This document shows positions 1-10,594 of a stretch of 64,000 nt of DNA, in pieces. This DNA comes from Parietichytrium sp. I65-24A. Its lineage: Eukaryota; Sar; Bigyra; Thraustochytrida; Thraustochytriidae. The notes beneath the pieces were generated by a model, which saw only the letters and a list, made by a program, of their open reading frames with translations, had not been told where the DNA came from and searched no databases. The number at the start of each line of letters is the position of its first letter. The stretch's first letter is position 1. Position numbers and translations under genes: made by a program. Location: the NCBI GenBank assembly GCA_012862575.1, contig BLSF01000017.1:434001-498000 (forward strand), in the 5' to 3' direction.

Positions 1-1787
1 GACGAAGAAATGAGAAAAGTGGCGATCGATGTGAGGAAGCAATTGAATGCGACTTCATAAGTGCCTGTGCCATTCTCTTCATCGGAACCAAGGTCAAAGA
101 ACACACCGAGTTTCTTGTCCATGAGACGAGTGTAATCCCACGGATGAGCAGTCTTCACTGACAATCGCGGATTTTTGGGGTTAAGCTTGATTCCGAATAC
201 GGATGTCTCTGGTGACTTTTTGGTCTTCGCCCAGCTACCGTCCGAAAGCTCGATTTTCACATATGCCTGTACAGTAAGTTCCGACCACTGGACTTGATGG
301 GTCAAGGAGTGGGTCAGCACCTCGCCGTCGATCGTGTCCATCAAATGCCAGTTGTCCAGCACTTTATGAAGCCCGGAGACCGTGTAGCTCAGGAGCGTAA
401 ATTTGAAGTTCACCATGCCAGTCTCAACCACTTTATCGAAGAAGCCAGCTTCAAAGAGATCCTCGTCGGAGTTCCAGGGGTTGTAAGGGTTGCTCACCTC
501 AAACTTTCCATCAGGTAGGATGTCTTCAATGAGTTCCACCAAGCGAATCTGTCCAGCGTGGTCAGGATTTGGAGACTCTTCCCCGAGAAAATCGTTGAGA
601 AGGCCCCGGACGAACTCGAAGGTTTCGTCCGAATAAAAGTTGGTGACGTTTGTCCAGCCAAGATTTGTGGAGACAGCAGCTGCGCTGCTGTCCGCAGCTT
701 GCCAGTCACTCAAAACGGTTTCTCCCTGCTTCACGTAGGTGTAAATGGAATCATAGAACTCCTTGTAAGCTTGATTCACCATCCCGGCTCCATCGCCTTC
801 ATTAATGTCAAACATCTCGCTCATCAGGCCGCAAGTTGTGACTTTAAAAGTGTGCGTTAGCATGTCCTTGACCGCATCTTTTAACTGGTTTGTAAACAAA
901 TTAATGAAGCCGGTAATCGCGTTACACCACGTGTCCCCGACCCAACCCCAACCCCCTTCATATGTGAGTACTCCTTCAAGGCCCAAATTTGAGGTGTCCA
1001 AGGTTTCATCTATGTCGCCCAAGTCACAAACGTTTTGGTCGAAAGAAAAACGATGAGGGAGGTCCTTAGTCAAGTCTCTCCCTGATTCTGCGTACATGTA
1101 GAACTTGAAATAGAAGTTCGAGGTCGAATCGCCCAGTGCAATACTACGAGTAGCTGATTTATCCGTGAATTTTACCCCGGCTACACACCCCGCTTTTCCA
1201 CACGCTGTTTTCAGCACTCCCAAATCTATCTCCAGATTGTTTCCATATTTCAAAGAAGAGCCTACCCTCATGCCGCCACTGATATAAGTTGAAAAGCTTT
1301 GAGTGGAAGAGTCCCCTTCCACACTGTTGAATTGAACGGTGGAGATCAACATTTCTTTGAGAGTCATAACGCCCGTATACATCTTGTCGTTTTTGAACAT
1401 GTCCTTGATATACATACGATGCGGATTTGACACGCCACTGCATTGACTTGTGTCAATGGCTACGTCTACATACATCGCTGCGATATCTGCATCCAGATTG
1501 TTGAAATCCACGAAGCAATCAGTCAAAGTTGGACATGGACCGGGGTCTGCGCCATATACATTATTGCTGAACAAGTTGTTGAACCCGAGCCAATCACTGG
1601 ACGCCAACGATCGAAGCCGATCATCCCATGCTTCAATCGCTTGCGGTGAAGAGAAATCAAATTCCATTTCTGTGCCCGGGATGATGACCTCCGTGTCGAA
1701 CACAACCGACCGCAGGGCGTCCTTGCCACCACATGCTGCGGCAACCAGCACCGAGGCCGCGCAGCACACCAACAATGGCTTCGTCAT
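1..1787 (-). CDS. Secreted or surface protein of unknown family, 3' end outside window
   Basis: A single uninterrupted frame runs from an ATG at 1787 down to the window edge: 595 codons with no stop. The N-terminus (MTKPLLVCCAASVLVAAACGG) is a clear signal peptide, so the product probably enters the secretory pathway. The mature part is rich in Asp, Asn, Ser and aromatic residues and has scattered cysteines, for example in GPCPTLTDCF, TSQCSG, KTACGKAGC and DTWCNA, which suggests disulphides. Near the left edge it becomes hydrophobic (FNCFLTSIATFLISS), possibly the start of a membrane helix. I do not recognise the family. The frame is shown by its uninterrupted length and by the signal peptide; the function is unknown. 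The upstream region to about 4.6 kb contains no other gene that I can support. Confidence 0.8.
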   Translation of the reverse strand, partial: MTKPLLVCCAASVLVAAACGGKDALRSVVFDTEVIIPGTEMEFDFSSPQAIEAWDDRLRSLASSDWLGFNNLFSNNVYGADPGPCPTLTDCFVDFNNLDADIAAMYVDVAIDTSQCSGVSNPHRMYIKDMFKNDKMYTGVMTLKEMLISTVQFNSVEGDSSTQSFSTYISGGMRVGSSLKYGNNLEIDLGVLKTACGKAGCVAGVKFTDKSATRSIALGDSTSNFYFKFYMYAESGRDLTKDLPHRFSFDQNVCDLGDIDETLDTSNLGLEGVLTYEGGWGWVGDTWCNAITGFINLFTNQLKDAVKDMLTHTFKVTTCGLMSEMFDINEGDGAGMVNQAYKEFYDSIYTYVKQGETVLSDWQAADSSAAAVSTNLGWTNVTNFYSDETFEFVRGLLNDFLGEESPNPDHAGQIRLVELIEDILPDGKFEVSNPYNPWNSDEDLFEAGFFDKVVETGMVNFKFTLLSYTVSGLHKVLDNWHLMDTIDGEVLTHSLTHQVQWSELTVQAYVKIELSDGSWAKTKKSPETSVFGIKLNPKNPRLSVKTAHPWDYTRLMDKKLGVFFDLGSDEENGTGTYEVAFNCFLTSIATFLISS

Positions 1788-3493
1788 CCTCGTTGAACGC
1801 GCGTACGAAGCAGAGACTCTACACTTGGCTCTTTCGAGGTTTGCCACAACTTGGTCTCCCCCTTTTTCTCCCCTTCTTCCCCCCTGCTTGGCTCTTTTTA
1901 CCCTTTCTCAGTGTGTGGAGATGAGATATCAGTAATGAGGGATTCTAAGTAATGTTACTGTGAGGAGTGCACACTTGCTCACTCCAACACAGCATCTTTG
2001 CTAAGCAGAGTCTCATATCCTAATGTACTGAGTGAGAGCATCAGTGAACGCACGAGTAGTCCTATCGACAACTACTTGTACTATGTATGGTACATTCACT
2101 CGCGAATTCTACTTTTCACTTGTGCAGAGGCACTGGAGATTACGAATGGCAATAGATGCGCACTAACTTAGGCACTTTCCCTCCCTTTATCCGTCTCAAG
2201 TACTTTCGTGTAGTTCGTGTCCTTGCCCTCCCTCAGCAATCAACAGACCTCTCAGCCTTCGAAGTTTTCAAGACACCGCCGAAACAAGCCGAAACAAGTC
2301 ACCAATTCCTAAGCTGGTTGCGGAGGGAGAACGTGGATGAACTGCTCATGCGTAGCAGAGACTACAGCGGTGCAGCGGGAATGAAAATTGTTGTCGCGCT
2401 AAGTTATGTCGCGCTGGGCAAAGGATTCCCAGATGCGAGCCAAAAAAAAGGCTAGGATGTAGTCTTTGACGGCACACACTTCGTGAAATGAGAAAGGTTT
2501 GGTTTAGAGCATTAAACGCTATTCTGATGTGAACGAACTCCAACACCTCCAATAGGCTTATTCCTAGTCAGATTCTGGGACTATGATCCGACTATAGTTG
2601 TACTTTTAAGATTAATAGTGTCCACATAGGAAAGCCATTAATTCTTTAAAAGCAATGGAAATTGAACCCGTCGGAGTAATCATCTACTCGTAGTCTGGTA
2701 CTACAGTAGTCTCAAATTTGAGTGAGTGCAAAAGTTCAATTATTTTCCTCCTTCACTGAGTGTTGAATCCTCTCTGTCTGGATAGTCTGGATGGTTTTTT
2801 CAGTCTGGTCTACGTGAATGCAGAGATTCAGAACTGCTCAGGCCTTGTCAAACAATTTGAGGGATGATTTGGATTCTCGAAATCTCCGATCTATGTATCT
2901 TTTCTGAATGCGGGCGAGTCTTTGTGCCAAACGAGCCAGATCTTTGCCACACGACCCTACCAACGACGACCACAGTTCCATGAAACTCTTTCTCAAACGA
3001 AATGCTTTTCTCACTTTTGCTTTATAGTACTGGTACTGAGAACTACTTGACGGAGTAATAGTACTCATTAAATACCGGTAGTGTGAAAAAGAACACGTGT
3101 GTACACTCAGGCTAGCAACGAGCTTACCGGAAAGGGGCGATTCTCGTCATTGTTCAATGAAGCAACTTCACAGTACAGTGGTGTTGACTCTTGTCGTAGA
3201 TAGAGTAGTCTAGCCTAGAGAGCTAAATTAATTATTTCAGTTTGTGGATTGATTGATCAAGATCTTGCATGATTATGCCATCATTTTATCGACACGCAAC
3301 GTGCCTGCCGACGGGAGTAGTAGTACACAGGGACCGATCATCCTGGAAGGTGAAAGTTAGCCTTCGCCTCATTGAAAGTGAGTCCCGTCCTGGGCTGTCC
3401 TGGGCTGTCCTGTGCAGAACATGGCGGATGGGATGGACAGAGGTGAAATTTTGAACTTGGATGTTGATTAACAGTAAGTACAGTGGGGCAGGT
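1788..3493. other. Intergenic, no gene recognised
   Basis: Only short frames occur here. A 76-codon Lys/Arg-rich ATG frame on the minus strand (2838-3068) is the best of them, and it has no recognisable domain. A small direct repeat of the octamer cctgggct lies near 3391-3412. A GTAC/AGTACT-rich patch sits at about 3027-3080. Confidence 0.5.
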
Positions 3494-5291
3494 CAGTGCA
3501 AGGGGAGGAGACGTACATACAAGTAGCTCGAAGCTCGCCCATTACCGCTGTCCGCCAACTCGAGTTCCAAAAAATAAAAAGGATCAGGGTGCTTCTCGTC
3601 CTGTAACTTGGTTATAACCCGGTGTGTACCATGTGGAGCTCGTGGTCAGTTTCTGATCCCGCCAGGACCGCATGCCAATGTGCTTGGCTACTCTTCATGA
3701 TAGGAGAGTTCTATTTTGACCATCAGGGCATATCAGGGCCCGGGATTCTAAAATTTTCATTCTGACTTGGAGAAACGAAAGGAAATGCTTGTACAGTCAG
3801 ATGCGCCCTCCCTTTCAAGTCCATGATGATCCAGCAGAGGAAACTTACTGTGAGTTCGAAAAAGTCAACTAGTGAATCGATGTCAGTCTAACCTCTGGCT
3901 CTGCGCCGAGTGCGGAGGGACGGAGAGACAATCTTTGGAAAAATATACTAGTTCGGAAAACAGCATCGGAAACACTACTAGACTCCTATTTGAGCCTCCC
4001 CCTCCTCGTGCCATCTATTGCTTCCTATGGTGGGGGTAATAATATCAGGGTTACCGCTTTGCTATAGGAAATAGTAGCTCGACTTCTGGAGCGGGAGATG
4101 AGCTGGCCACTACAGCCCTACCGTAACTTCTTGTACCTTTTTCGAACAACATGATAGCCGAATTTGTGAGTGTGCAAATCATAGAGCCATCGTAGAACTT
4201 CGGGTTTCTAGGCTACCTGTCTATTGTTAGTGTCTGTCAAGAAAACCAAGACTTCTATGTATATCTGCAGTGGCGACCACGGCGCACACCTTCTGGTATT
4301 GGTATTGACTGTGATTACACAAAACTTCTAAAGGACGCATATCGACTAACTGGGTGATTGGGTGACTGTATTAGCACTACATATGAGTCTGGTAGAAGTC
4401 CGTTTGTAATGGCAAATCATGCACGCTGCCTTGGAGGGTATATACTTGTACTGTTCTCACATGCGTGCGCATCGTGGGCAGTTGTTTTTGTCTTAGCCAG
4501 GCAGGCAGGCAGTGCTCGAGTACAGAGAGACGCGGCAGTCACTTTCAGGGCCGGGACAAGCGAAAGGCGCAGACGCAGATATCGACACGGCTGTATCGCA
4601 TCCATTGTGACACTCTGGCGGAAAGGATGAAGGGTAAGTTTGGTTCTGCTTGGAGGATGCACCTGCACGCTGTTCTGACCGTGTCTTCGTTCGCTCGGAC
4701 GCGCAGGCTTGGTGCTTCTCTCGATTTCCGGCGTCACAGCGGGCGCAATGATTAACTGTGCCACGGAGTATACGTCTGAAGTTCTTCCCACCTATACTTT
4801 TGACACAGAATATTGCGGAATTTATTGTCAGAGCGGGTCCTTGGAGTCGTACACTGTTCTTCCCGAGCTGAGTTCGGTGAACCCTTCAACGTGCGAGACT
4901 TGCACCTTAGCCTTCGGGACTTTAACTCAGCCTTTGAGTGGTGCCGTTCCAGCCGCGTTGAAGGATTTCTGTTCGGGTCTTCCAACTACAGTTATCCTCA
5001 ACTCCCAACAAATCACCAGCATTCATGCTGAAGCGAAAGCGGCAACTCACATTACACGATGGAACCTTGAGAGCAATGCTCTGTCTGGTTCAATTTCTTC
5101 TTTTTTGGAGGGCTGGCACTCTGCGCTCGTCAAATTGCTTATACAGGGCAACTCGTTCTCTGGCGAGTACGACGATGCAGCATTGAAATCGTTTCTAATA
5201 AACAGTGCAAGCCTCACCTCATTTTCTCTGACTCTGTCAAGCACTGCATGCATAGACAAGCAATCTATTTCCGCGGCAAGGAAAGAGCTTG
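3494..5291 (+). repeat. Direct repeat copy 1 (~1.8 kb), ends at the ambiguous base
   Basis: This block repeats at 5293-7091 with a constant offset of 1799. It contains about 1.1 kb of upstream sequence plus the first two exons of the LRR-like gene. The copies differ by roughly a dozen substitutions and two compensating 4-base indels (near 3780 and 3846), about 1% or less. The copy breaks off inside the coding region directly before the n at 5292, where the second copy starts again from its first base. This fits either a tandem duplication or two overlapping allelic contigs joined with a one-base gap. Confidence 0.9.
4627..5291 (+). pseudogene. Truncated upstream copy of the LRR-like GPI-anchored surface protein gene
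   Basis: Exon 1 (4627-4633, ATGAAGG), an intron (4634-4706, GTAAGT...GCAG) and the start of exon 2 (from 4707) match the complete copy at 6426-7501. The coding sequence stops at the n at 5292, before the Thr/Pro-rich stalk and the C-terminal tail, so a complete product is not encoded here as assembled. It differs from copy 2 at several residues near the mature N-terminus: INCATEYTSEV versus IDCATEYTSAV, ELSS versus ELGS, and TCETC versus TCTFC. The changes cluster in the probable exposed N-terminal part. If the join at 5292 is an assembly artefact, this is the other allele rather than a pseudogene. Confidence 0.65.
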
Positions 5292-5292
5292 N
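5292..5292. other. Single unresolved base at a repeat junction
   Basis: The only n in the window lies exactly at the junction between repeat copies 1 and 2, in the middle of a codon of the LRR-like gene. This is what a scaffold join or collapsed overlap between two contigs would look like. Confidence 0.95.
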
Positions 5293-7091
5293 CAGTGCAA
5301 GGGGAGGAGACGTACATACAAGTAGCTCGAAGCTCGCCCATTACCGCTGTCCGCCAACTCGAGTTCCAAAAAATAAAAAGGATCAGGGTGCTTCTCGTCC
5401 TGTAACTTGGTTATAACCCGGTGTGTACCACGTGGAGCTCGTGGTCAGTTTCTGATCCCGCCAGGACCGCATGCCAATGTGCTTGGCTACTCTTCATGAT
5501 AGGAGAGTTCTATTTTGACCATCAGGGCATATCAGGGCCCGGGATTCTAAAATTTTCATTCTGACTTGGAGAAACAAAAGGAAAAAAATGCTTGTACAGT
5601 CAGATGCGCCCTCCCTTTCAAGTCCATGATGATCCAGCAGAGGAAACTGTGAGTTCGAAAAAGTCAACTAGTGAATCGATGTCAGTCTAACCTCTGGCTC
5701 TGCGCCGAGTGCGGAGGGACGGAGAGACAATCTTTGGAAAAATATACTAGTTCGGAAAACAGCATCGGAAACACTACTAGACTCCTATTTGAGCCTCCCC
5801 CTCCTCGTGCCATCTATTGCTTCCTATGGTGGGGGTAATAATATCAGGGTTACCGCTTTGCTATAGGAAATAGTAGCTCGACTTCTGGAGCGGGAGATGA
5901 GCTGGCCACTACAGCCCTACCGTAACTTCTTGTACCTTTTTCGAACAACATGATAGCCGAATTTGTGAGTGTGCAAATCATAGAGCCATCGTAGAACTTC
6001 GGGTTTCTAGGCTACCTGTCTATTGTTAGTGTCTGTCAAGAAAACCAAGACTTCTATGTATATCTGCAGTGGCGACCACGGCGCACACCTTCTGGTATTG
6101 GTATTGACTGTGATTACACAAAACTTCTAAAGGACGCATATCGACTAACTGGGTGATTGGGTGACTGTATTAGCACTACATATGAGTCTGGTAGAAGTCC
6201 GTTTGTAATGGCAAATCATGCACGCTGCCTTGGAGGGTATATACTTGTACTGTTCTCACATGCGTGCGCATCGTGGGCAGTTGTTTTTGTCTTAGCCAGG
6301 CAGGCAGGCAGTGCTCGAGTACAGAGAGACGCGGCAGTCACTTTCAGGGCCGGGACAAGCGAAAGGCGCAGACGCAGATATCGACACGGCTGTATCGCAT
6401 CCATTGTGACACTCTGGCGGAAAGGATGAAGGGTAAGTTTGGTTCTGCTTGGAGGATGCACCTGCACGCTGCTCTGACCGTGTCTTCGTTCGCTCGGACG
6501 CGCAGGCTTGGTGCTTCTCTCGATTTCCGGCGTCACAGCGGGCGCAATGATTGACTGTGCCACGGAGTATACGTCTGCAGTTCTTCCCACCTATACTTTT
6601 GACACAGAATATTGCGGAATTTATTGTCAGAGCGGGTCCTTGGAGTCGTACACTGTTCTTCCCGAGCTGGGTTCGGTGAACCCTTCAACGTGCACGTTTT
6701 GCACCTTAGCCTTCGGGACTTTAACTCAGCCTTTGAGTGGTGCCGTTCCAGCCGCGTTGAAGGATTTCTGTTCGGGTCTTCCAACTACAGTTATCCTCAA
6801 CTCCCAACAAATCACCAGCATTCATGCTGAAGCGAAAGCGGCAACTCACATTACACGATGGAACCTTGAGAGCAATGCTCTGTCTGGTTCAATTTCTTCT
6901 TTTTTGGAGGGCTGGCACTCTGCGCTCGTCAAATTGCTTATACAGGGCAACTCGTTCTCTGGCGAGTACGACGATGCAGCATTGAAATCGTTTCTAATAA
7001 ACAGTGCAAGCCTCACCTCATTTTCTCTGACTCTGTCAAGCACTGCATGCATAGACAAGCAATCTATTTCCGCGGCAAGGAAAGAGCTTGG
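5293..7091 (+). repeat. Direct repeat copy 2 (~1.8 kb), continues into unique sequence
   Basis: Same block as 3494-5291, including about 1.1 kb upstream of the LRR-like gene with no other gene in it. Here the coding region runs past the end of the repeat into unique sequence (7092 onward) and is complete. The non-coding part of the repeat holds nothing else I recognise. Confidence 0.9.
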
Positions 7092-7501
7092 CTACCCAGA
7101 TTTAACTATTGATGGCGCGGACATATGCCCTTATACAGACTCCCCAACCCTTCCTCCATCCACTGCTTCGGTAAGTTTTCATTCTTTCCGGCTTAATCGA
7201 GGGCCAAGGAAAAGAGGTGCTCTAACTGAACCTTGTTTTGATATAGCCCGTCAATTCTCCGACGAACGCGCCGACCGATCCTACGACAAAGCCCACGCAA
7301 CATCCAACAGATTCTGGCAATATTAAGACTCGATCACCTTCTCGGTCTCCAACTCACTCCCCAACCACAACATCTCCGACTGCATTTCCCACGACCCCAC
7401 CGCCAAGAACGCTTGCTCCCAATGGTTCCGAGACTTTGCAAGTGCAACCTCTTATTGCACTTGTGGCCATGTTTAACTTCATTGTATTGCTCGCAATTTA
7501 A
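6426..7501 (+). CDS. LRR-like, probably GPI-anchored surface protein (3 exons)
   Basis: I read three exons: 6426-6432, 6506-7170 and 7247-7501. Intron 1 (6433-6505) is GTAAGT...CGCAG. Intron 2 (7171-7246) is GTAAG...ATATAG with a CTAAC branch-like motif near 7223. Splicing joins ATGAAGG to the following frame and gives MKGLVLLSISGVTAGA, a good signal peptide that would otherwise lack a start. Next comes a Cys-containing N-terminal region, then two degenerate plant-type leucine-rich repeats (NLESNALSGSISSFL and LLIQGNSFSGEY). A Thr/Pro/Ser-rich stalk follows, and the C-terminus is hydrophobic (LIALVAMFNFIVLLAI) and ends at the stop, typical of a GPI-anchor signal. Likely a cell-surface protein; ligand and role unknown. 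Exon structure is inferred from splice signals only. Confidence 0.78.
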
Positions 7502-8022
7502 ATCCTCTCCTTCGTTCTTTCTTCATTTTTTTTTTAAGGCTTGCAGGATAAGAGCGCAACGACGGGGATGCACGTCACCGCGCAAAAATGTCGAAGATAT
7601 CTATTCGGTACTAACGCGAACGAGAAGCACAACAGCATCATCGATGAAAGGTTCTATAATCTCTCTCTGTCCAGATGATTATTCTTCATGCTGCATCGTA
7701 AAAGAGCTAGGGCGGAGGACCGGGGGGAGCCATCAAGCACTTGGGCTTCAAGTTGGTATCCGAAGTAACGTCACTTTTTAAACACTGTCGATTGAAAAAA
7801 AACTTGCCTGACGTGTCGACAAGTGCTAAAAAAAGAAAGAAATGTGCCTTTTCAAGTGATTTAGCTCATGCATTGAGGTGGACTCGGTCCGTTTCAAACA
7901 AACACATGAAGACAGGCATGCTTCGATCGCTGGCATCTGCGCTCCCAAGCGGGCATGAGATTCTACGCACACTTTGGCCCCACGCCCTTGACGCTGCGCA
8001 TTCATTCAAATGGCATCGTATA
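7502..8022. other. Intergenic, no gene recognised
   Basis: About 520 bases between the + strand LRR-like gene and the 3' end of the minus-strand CK1 gene (convergent). It has a T-rich stretch at about 7527-7540 and nothing else I recognise. Confidence 0.5.
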
Positions 8023-9042
8023 TTATAGTTGGCGCGGAGGAACACCCACCTCCTCGTAATCTTCTTCTTTCGGCTTGCCAGAGTCCGGTCCATGAGCGCC
8101 CTCATCCGGCAGGAGAGGCATTTCGCCTTCTACTTGCCTCGAAGATGACGACGAGCCGCCGCGGCTCATGTTCATCCAGTCGAAGCCCTTCATCGGGTCT
8201 CCGTACTTGCCAGAGTCGATTGCGTCCTTGAACAACGCACGGAGGTAAGGGTAGTTCGGCTTGTCCTCGAAACGCAAGGACCTGCAGTAGTCGAGGTACT
8301 TACGGAGCTCATCTGGGAGACCCTTACAGAGAGAACCGATTGACACGGACATTTTCTTGTCCATGATCTTCTGGTACTTTTGTTTCTTCGTGTTGGCCTT
8401 GAGGCCCTGCCATGGAAGGCTTCCGCGAGCAAAATACACGAGGACATAACCGATGCTTTCCATGTCATCGCGGCGACTCTGCTCCACGCCGAGATGATTG
8501 TTGATAGAAGCATAGCGAGGCGTTCCAGTGAGGTTCTTTCCTTCTCGGTATGGCATGTGCTGGCGCGTCTTTGGGTGGCGAAAGCGCTTGGAGAGGCCAA
8601 AATCGATAATGTAGAGTAGATTGGCCCGGCGACCGCGGCCGACAAGAAAGTTGTCCGGCTTAATGTCGCGGTGGATGAAGTGCTTGGCGTGCATGTACTC
8701 AATCCTGCTCACGAGCTGTTCTCCAACCATCATGGTGCACAATGGTGAAAAGGTGCGACCGCATGCGTTGAAAAGGTCCTCAAGGGATGGTCCCAGTAGG
8801 TCCGTCACCAGAACATTGTAGTGAGTCTCCACCCCGAACCAGCGCATGTAAGGAACTCCGATGCCGCCTTGCAGAACACGGTACAGCTTGGACTCGTAGA
8901 GTAGCTGCGGGTGCTTGGTTCGGATGCGCTCGAGCTTGATCGCCACGTCCTCCCCGGTGGTCACGTCAGTCCCGAGGTAGACTTCTCCAAAAGAGCCACT
9001 GCCGATCTTCCTTCCGAGACGGTACTTTTTGCCAACCCGACG
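8023..9042 (-). CDS. Casein kinase 1 family Ser/Thr kinase, copy 1
   Basis: An intronless kinase whose sequence is typical of CK1: a glycine loop [11 protein letters not shown], catalytic Lys in [24 protein letters not shown], and the CK1-specific [15 protein letters not shown] and [16 protein letters not shown]. The catalytic domain is followed by a short acidic/proline tail ending VGVPPRQL. I chose the ATG giving [12 protein letters not shown], because the second copy starts there too. An in-frame ATG ten codons upstream (9072-9074, [10 protein letters not shown]) is possible, but copy 2 has ACG at that place. CK1 enzymes phosphorylate acidic/primed Ser/Thr sites in many pathways. The gene is tandem with, and nearly identical to, the gene at 10595-11686. 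Confidence 0.93.
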   Translation of the reverse strand, partial: RRVGKKYRLGRKIGSGSFGEVYLGTDVTTGEDVAIKLERIRTKHPQLLYESKLYRVLQGGIGVPYMRWFGVETHYNVLVTDLLGPSLEDLFNACGRTFSPLCTMMVGEQLVSRIEYMHAKHFIHRDIKPDNFLVGRGRRANLLYIIDFGLSKRFRHPKTRQHMPYREGKNLTGTPRYASINNHLGVEQSRRDDMESIGYVLVYFARGSLPWQGLKANTKKQKYQKIMDKKMSVSIGSLCKGLPDELRKYLDYCRSLRFEDKPNYPYLRALFKDAIDSGKYGDPMKGFDWMNMSRGGSSSSSRQVEGEMPLLPDEGAHGPDSGKPKEEDYEEVGVPPRQL

Positions 9043-9074
9043 CTCCATCTCGGGCTGGCTTTGGCTTGGCTCCT

Positions 9075-10594
9075 GCATTTCGACTAGTTTCACTTGACGA
9101 CCCCAGGACAGCAGCGAGGGCGATGCTTGCTTCTGTAGCAACCAGAGTCCTTCCACAGTCGACGCGCGCTAGCAGCAGTAAAAAGCCGCTCACTGCGAAA
9201 GAGCTATTCAGATTACGAACGTTTGCTCAACCCTACTGATCGTTGCTCTCTCGAGGGTTCCGTTTGTGGGGTGTTTTCGTTCATTCACAAAAGGCGAACT
9301 CCACCGCAGAACGCCGACGAACGCCTCCAACACGGCTTGCCTCGCCACTGCCGAGCACCAACGATACGCGAGTGACCGCCCCCGACTGAACGCCGCTGCA
9401 ACGAGCAACAACCAACAAGCAACAAGCAACGAGCTATGAGCTATGAGCATCTATGAGCTACAAGAGAGACTTCGCGCAAGGCGTTCGTTCGTTCACTCAT
9501 GTTCACTGACGCTGACAGCATAGTTGATAGTTGAGGGCTTACATCGGTTTAGGTATGCGTAGGTGCTGAGTTCTACTGAACTTTAGTTCCAGTACTGGTG
9601 CGCTACTAGTTAGTTAGCTAGAACTGGAGGAAGTGACTGTGCCAAATTTCGGGCTTGCAAACGGAGAAGGATCAGATGCAGACACAGACGCCGGCGAAGA
9701 GGCGAACGACCTTCCTGTACGGATGCGAGGCTCCCGGTTGGTGGAGTCTTCAACAGCAATAGTCGGCATGTGACTGAGATGCGCGCGAGGGGCATGTGGG
9801 AACCCAAGACTCCGGTCTTCAAACCGTCTCACTACCACGTTGCTCCGACGAAACCGGGAAGCCAGTCCCAGGTGTCATAACCTTGCGGTACTTGTGTTTC
9901 TCTTTACAAGTTGAAATGTTCCCCTTCAAAACTTGAGTCTGATAATGTGATGAGCCTTATATCTTTGCACTGTATCTCAAACAGCTCAGAGTTTGAACAG
10001 TTGGAACCCCTTCTACTGTGAAAAGAAGAGAGCGCTTTTGCTTCGCAATGCGCAATGCAGTTTAGCGGTAAAAGTGTTAAAATACAGAAACCCAAAAACA
10101 CAATTGGCATTTCACATCTCGTTGAGTGGGAGCACTGATTGCTCGAGACACCTGTATGTGAAGCAAACCAAAGATTTAGTCGCAGAAGGCTATTGTGCAT
10201 CGTCACTTGAGTGCAAAGGCACCGTCTAACCGAAAAAGAAGATGACAGTGCTTCAGCACGAATGAAGTAACTTACGCCAAACTTAAAATACAAAAGAAAA
10301 GCAAAACCGACAAGTGGAGAACAACAGCCGAAAGGGCCAACGTTCTAAAAAAAAAAGGGGGAAATTGAGGAAAAAAAAAAAGGAAAACAATCGAAAATTA
10401 GGCGTAGAGGGAAAGAGGGACTCAGTCAGAATGAAGCCACAAACACCTCATCAAAAAATATTCCCCTTGCTCATAGTGTTGCCGGAAAATCGAGAGTTTG
10501 CTCGTTCAGGGGGAAGGGACTGATTAGATGGACCTTTCGGGGCCAAAGCGCTGTTCCATTATCATTTCTTATTCTGTCCAACTCCACTCCAACC
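9075..10594. other. Intergenic between the two CK1 genes
   Basis: About 1.5 kb upstream of CK1 copy 1 and downstream of copy 2. It includes an AGTACTGG word near 9591 and A-rich, purine-rich stretches at about 10343-10390. Frames of 70-130 codons occur but show no domain or convincing composition. A TCTTCAAACC stretch near 9814 briefly resembles a tRNA-Sec anticodon loop but fails on closer reading. Confidence 0.5.

Noticed and set aside
9780-9880. A possible selenocysteine tRNA (CTTCAA near the anticodon position, flanked by CGGT/ACCG).
   Set aside because: The anticodon stem-loop has the wrong loop size, there is no GTTCRA-type T-loop, and no 9-base acceptor pairing could be found.
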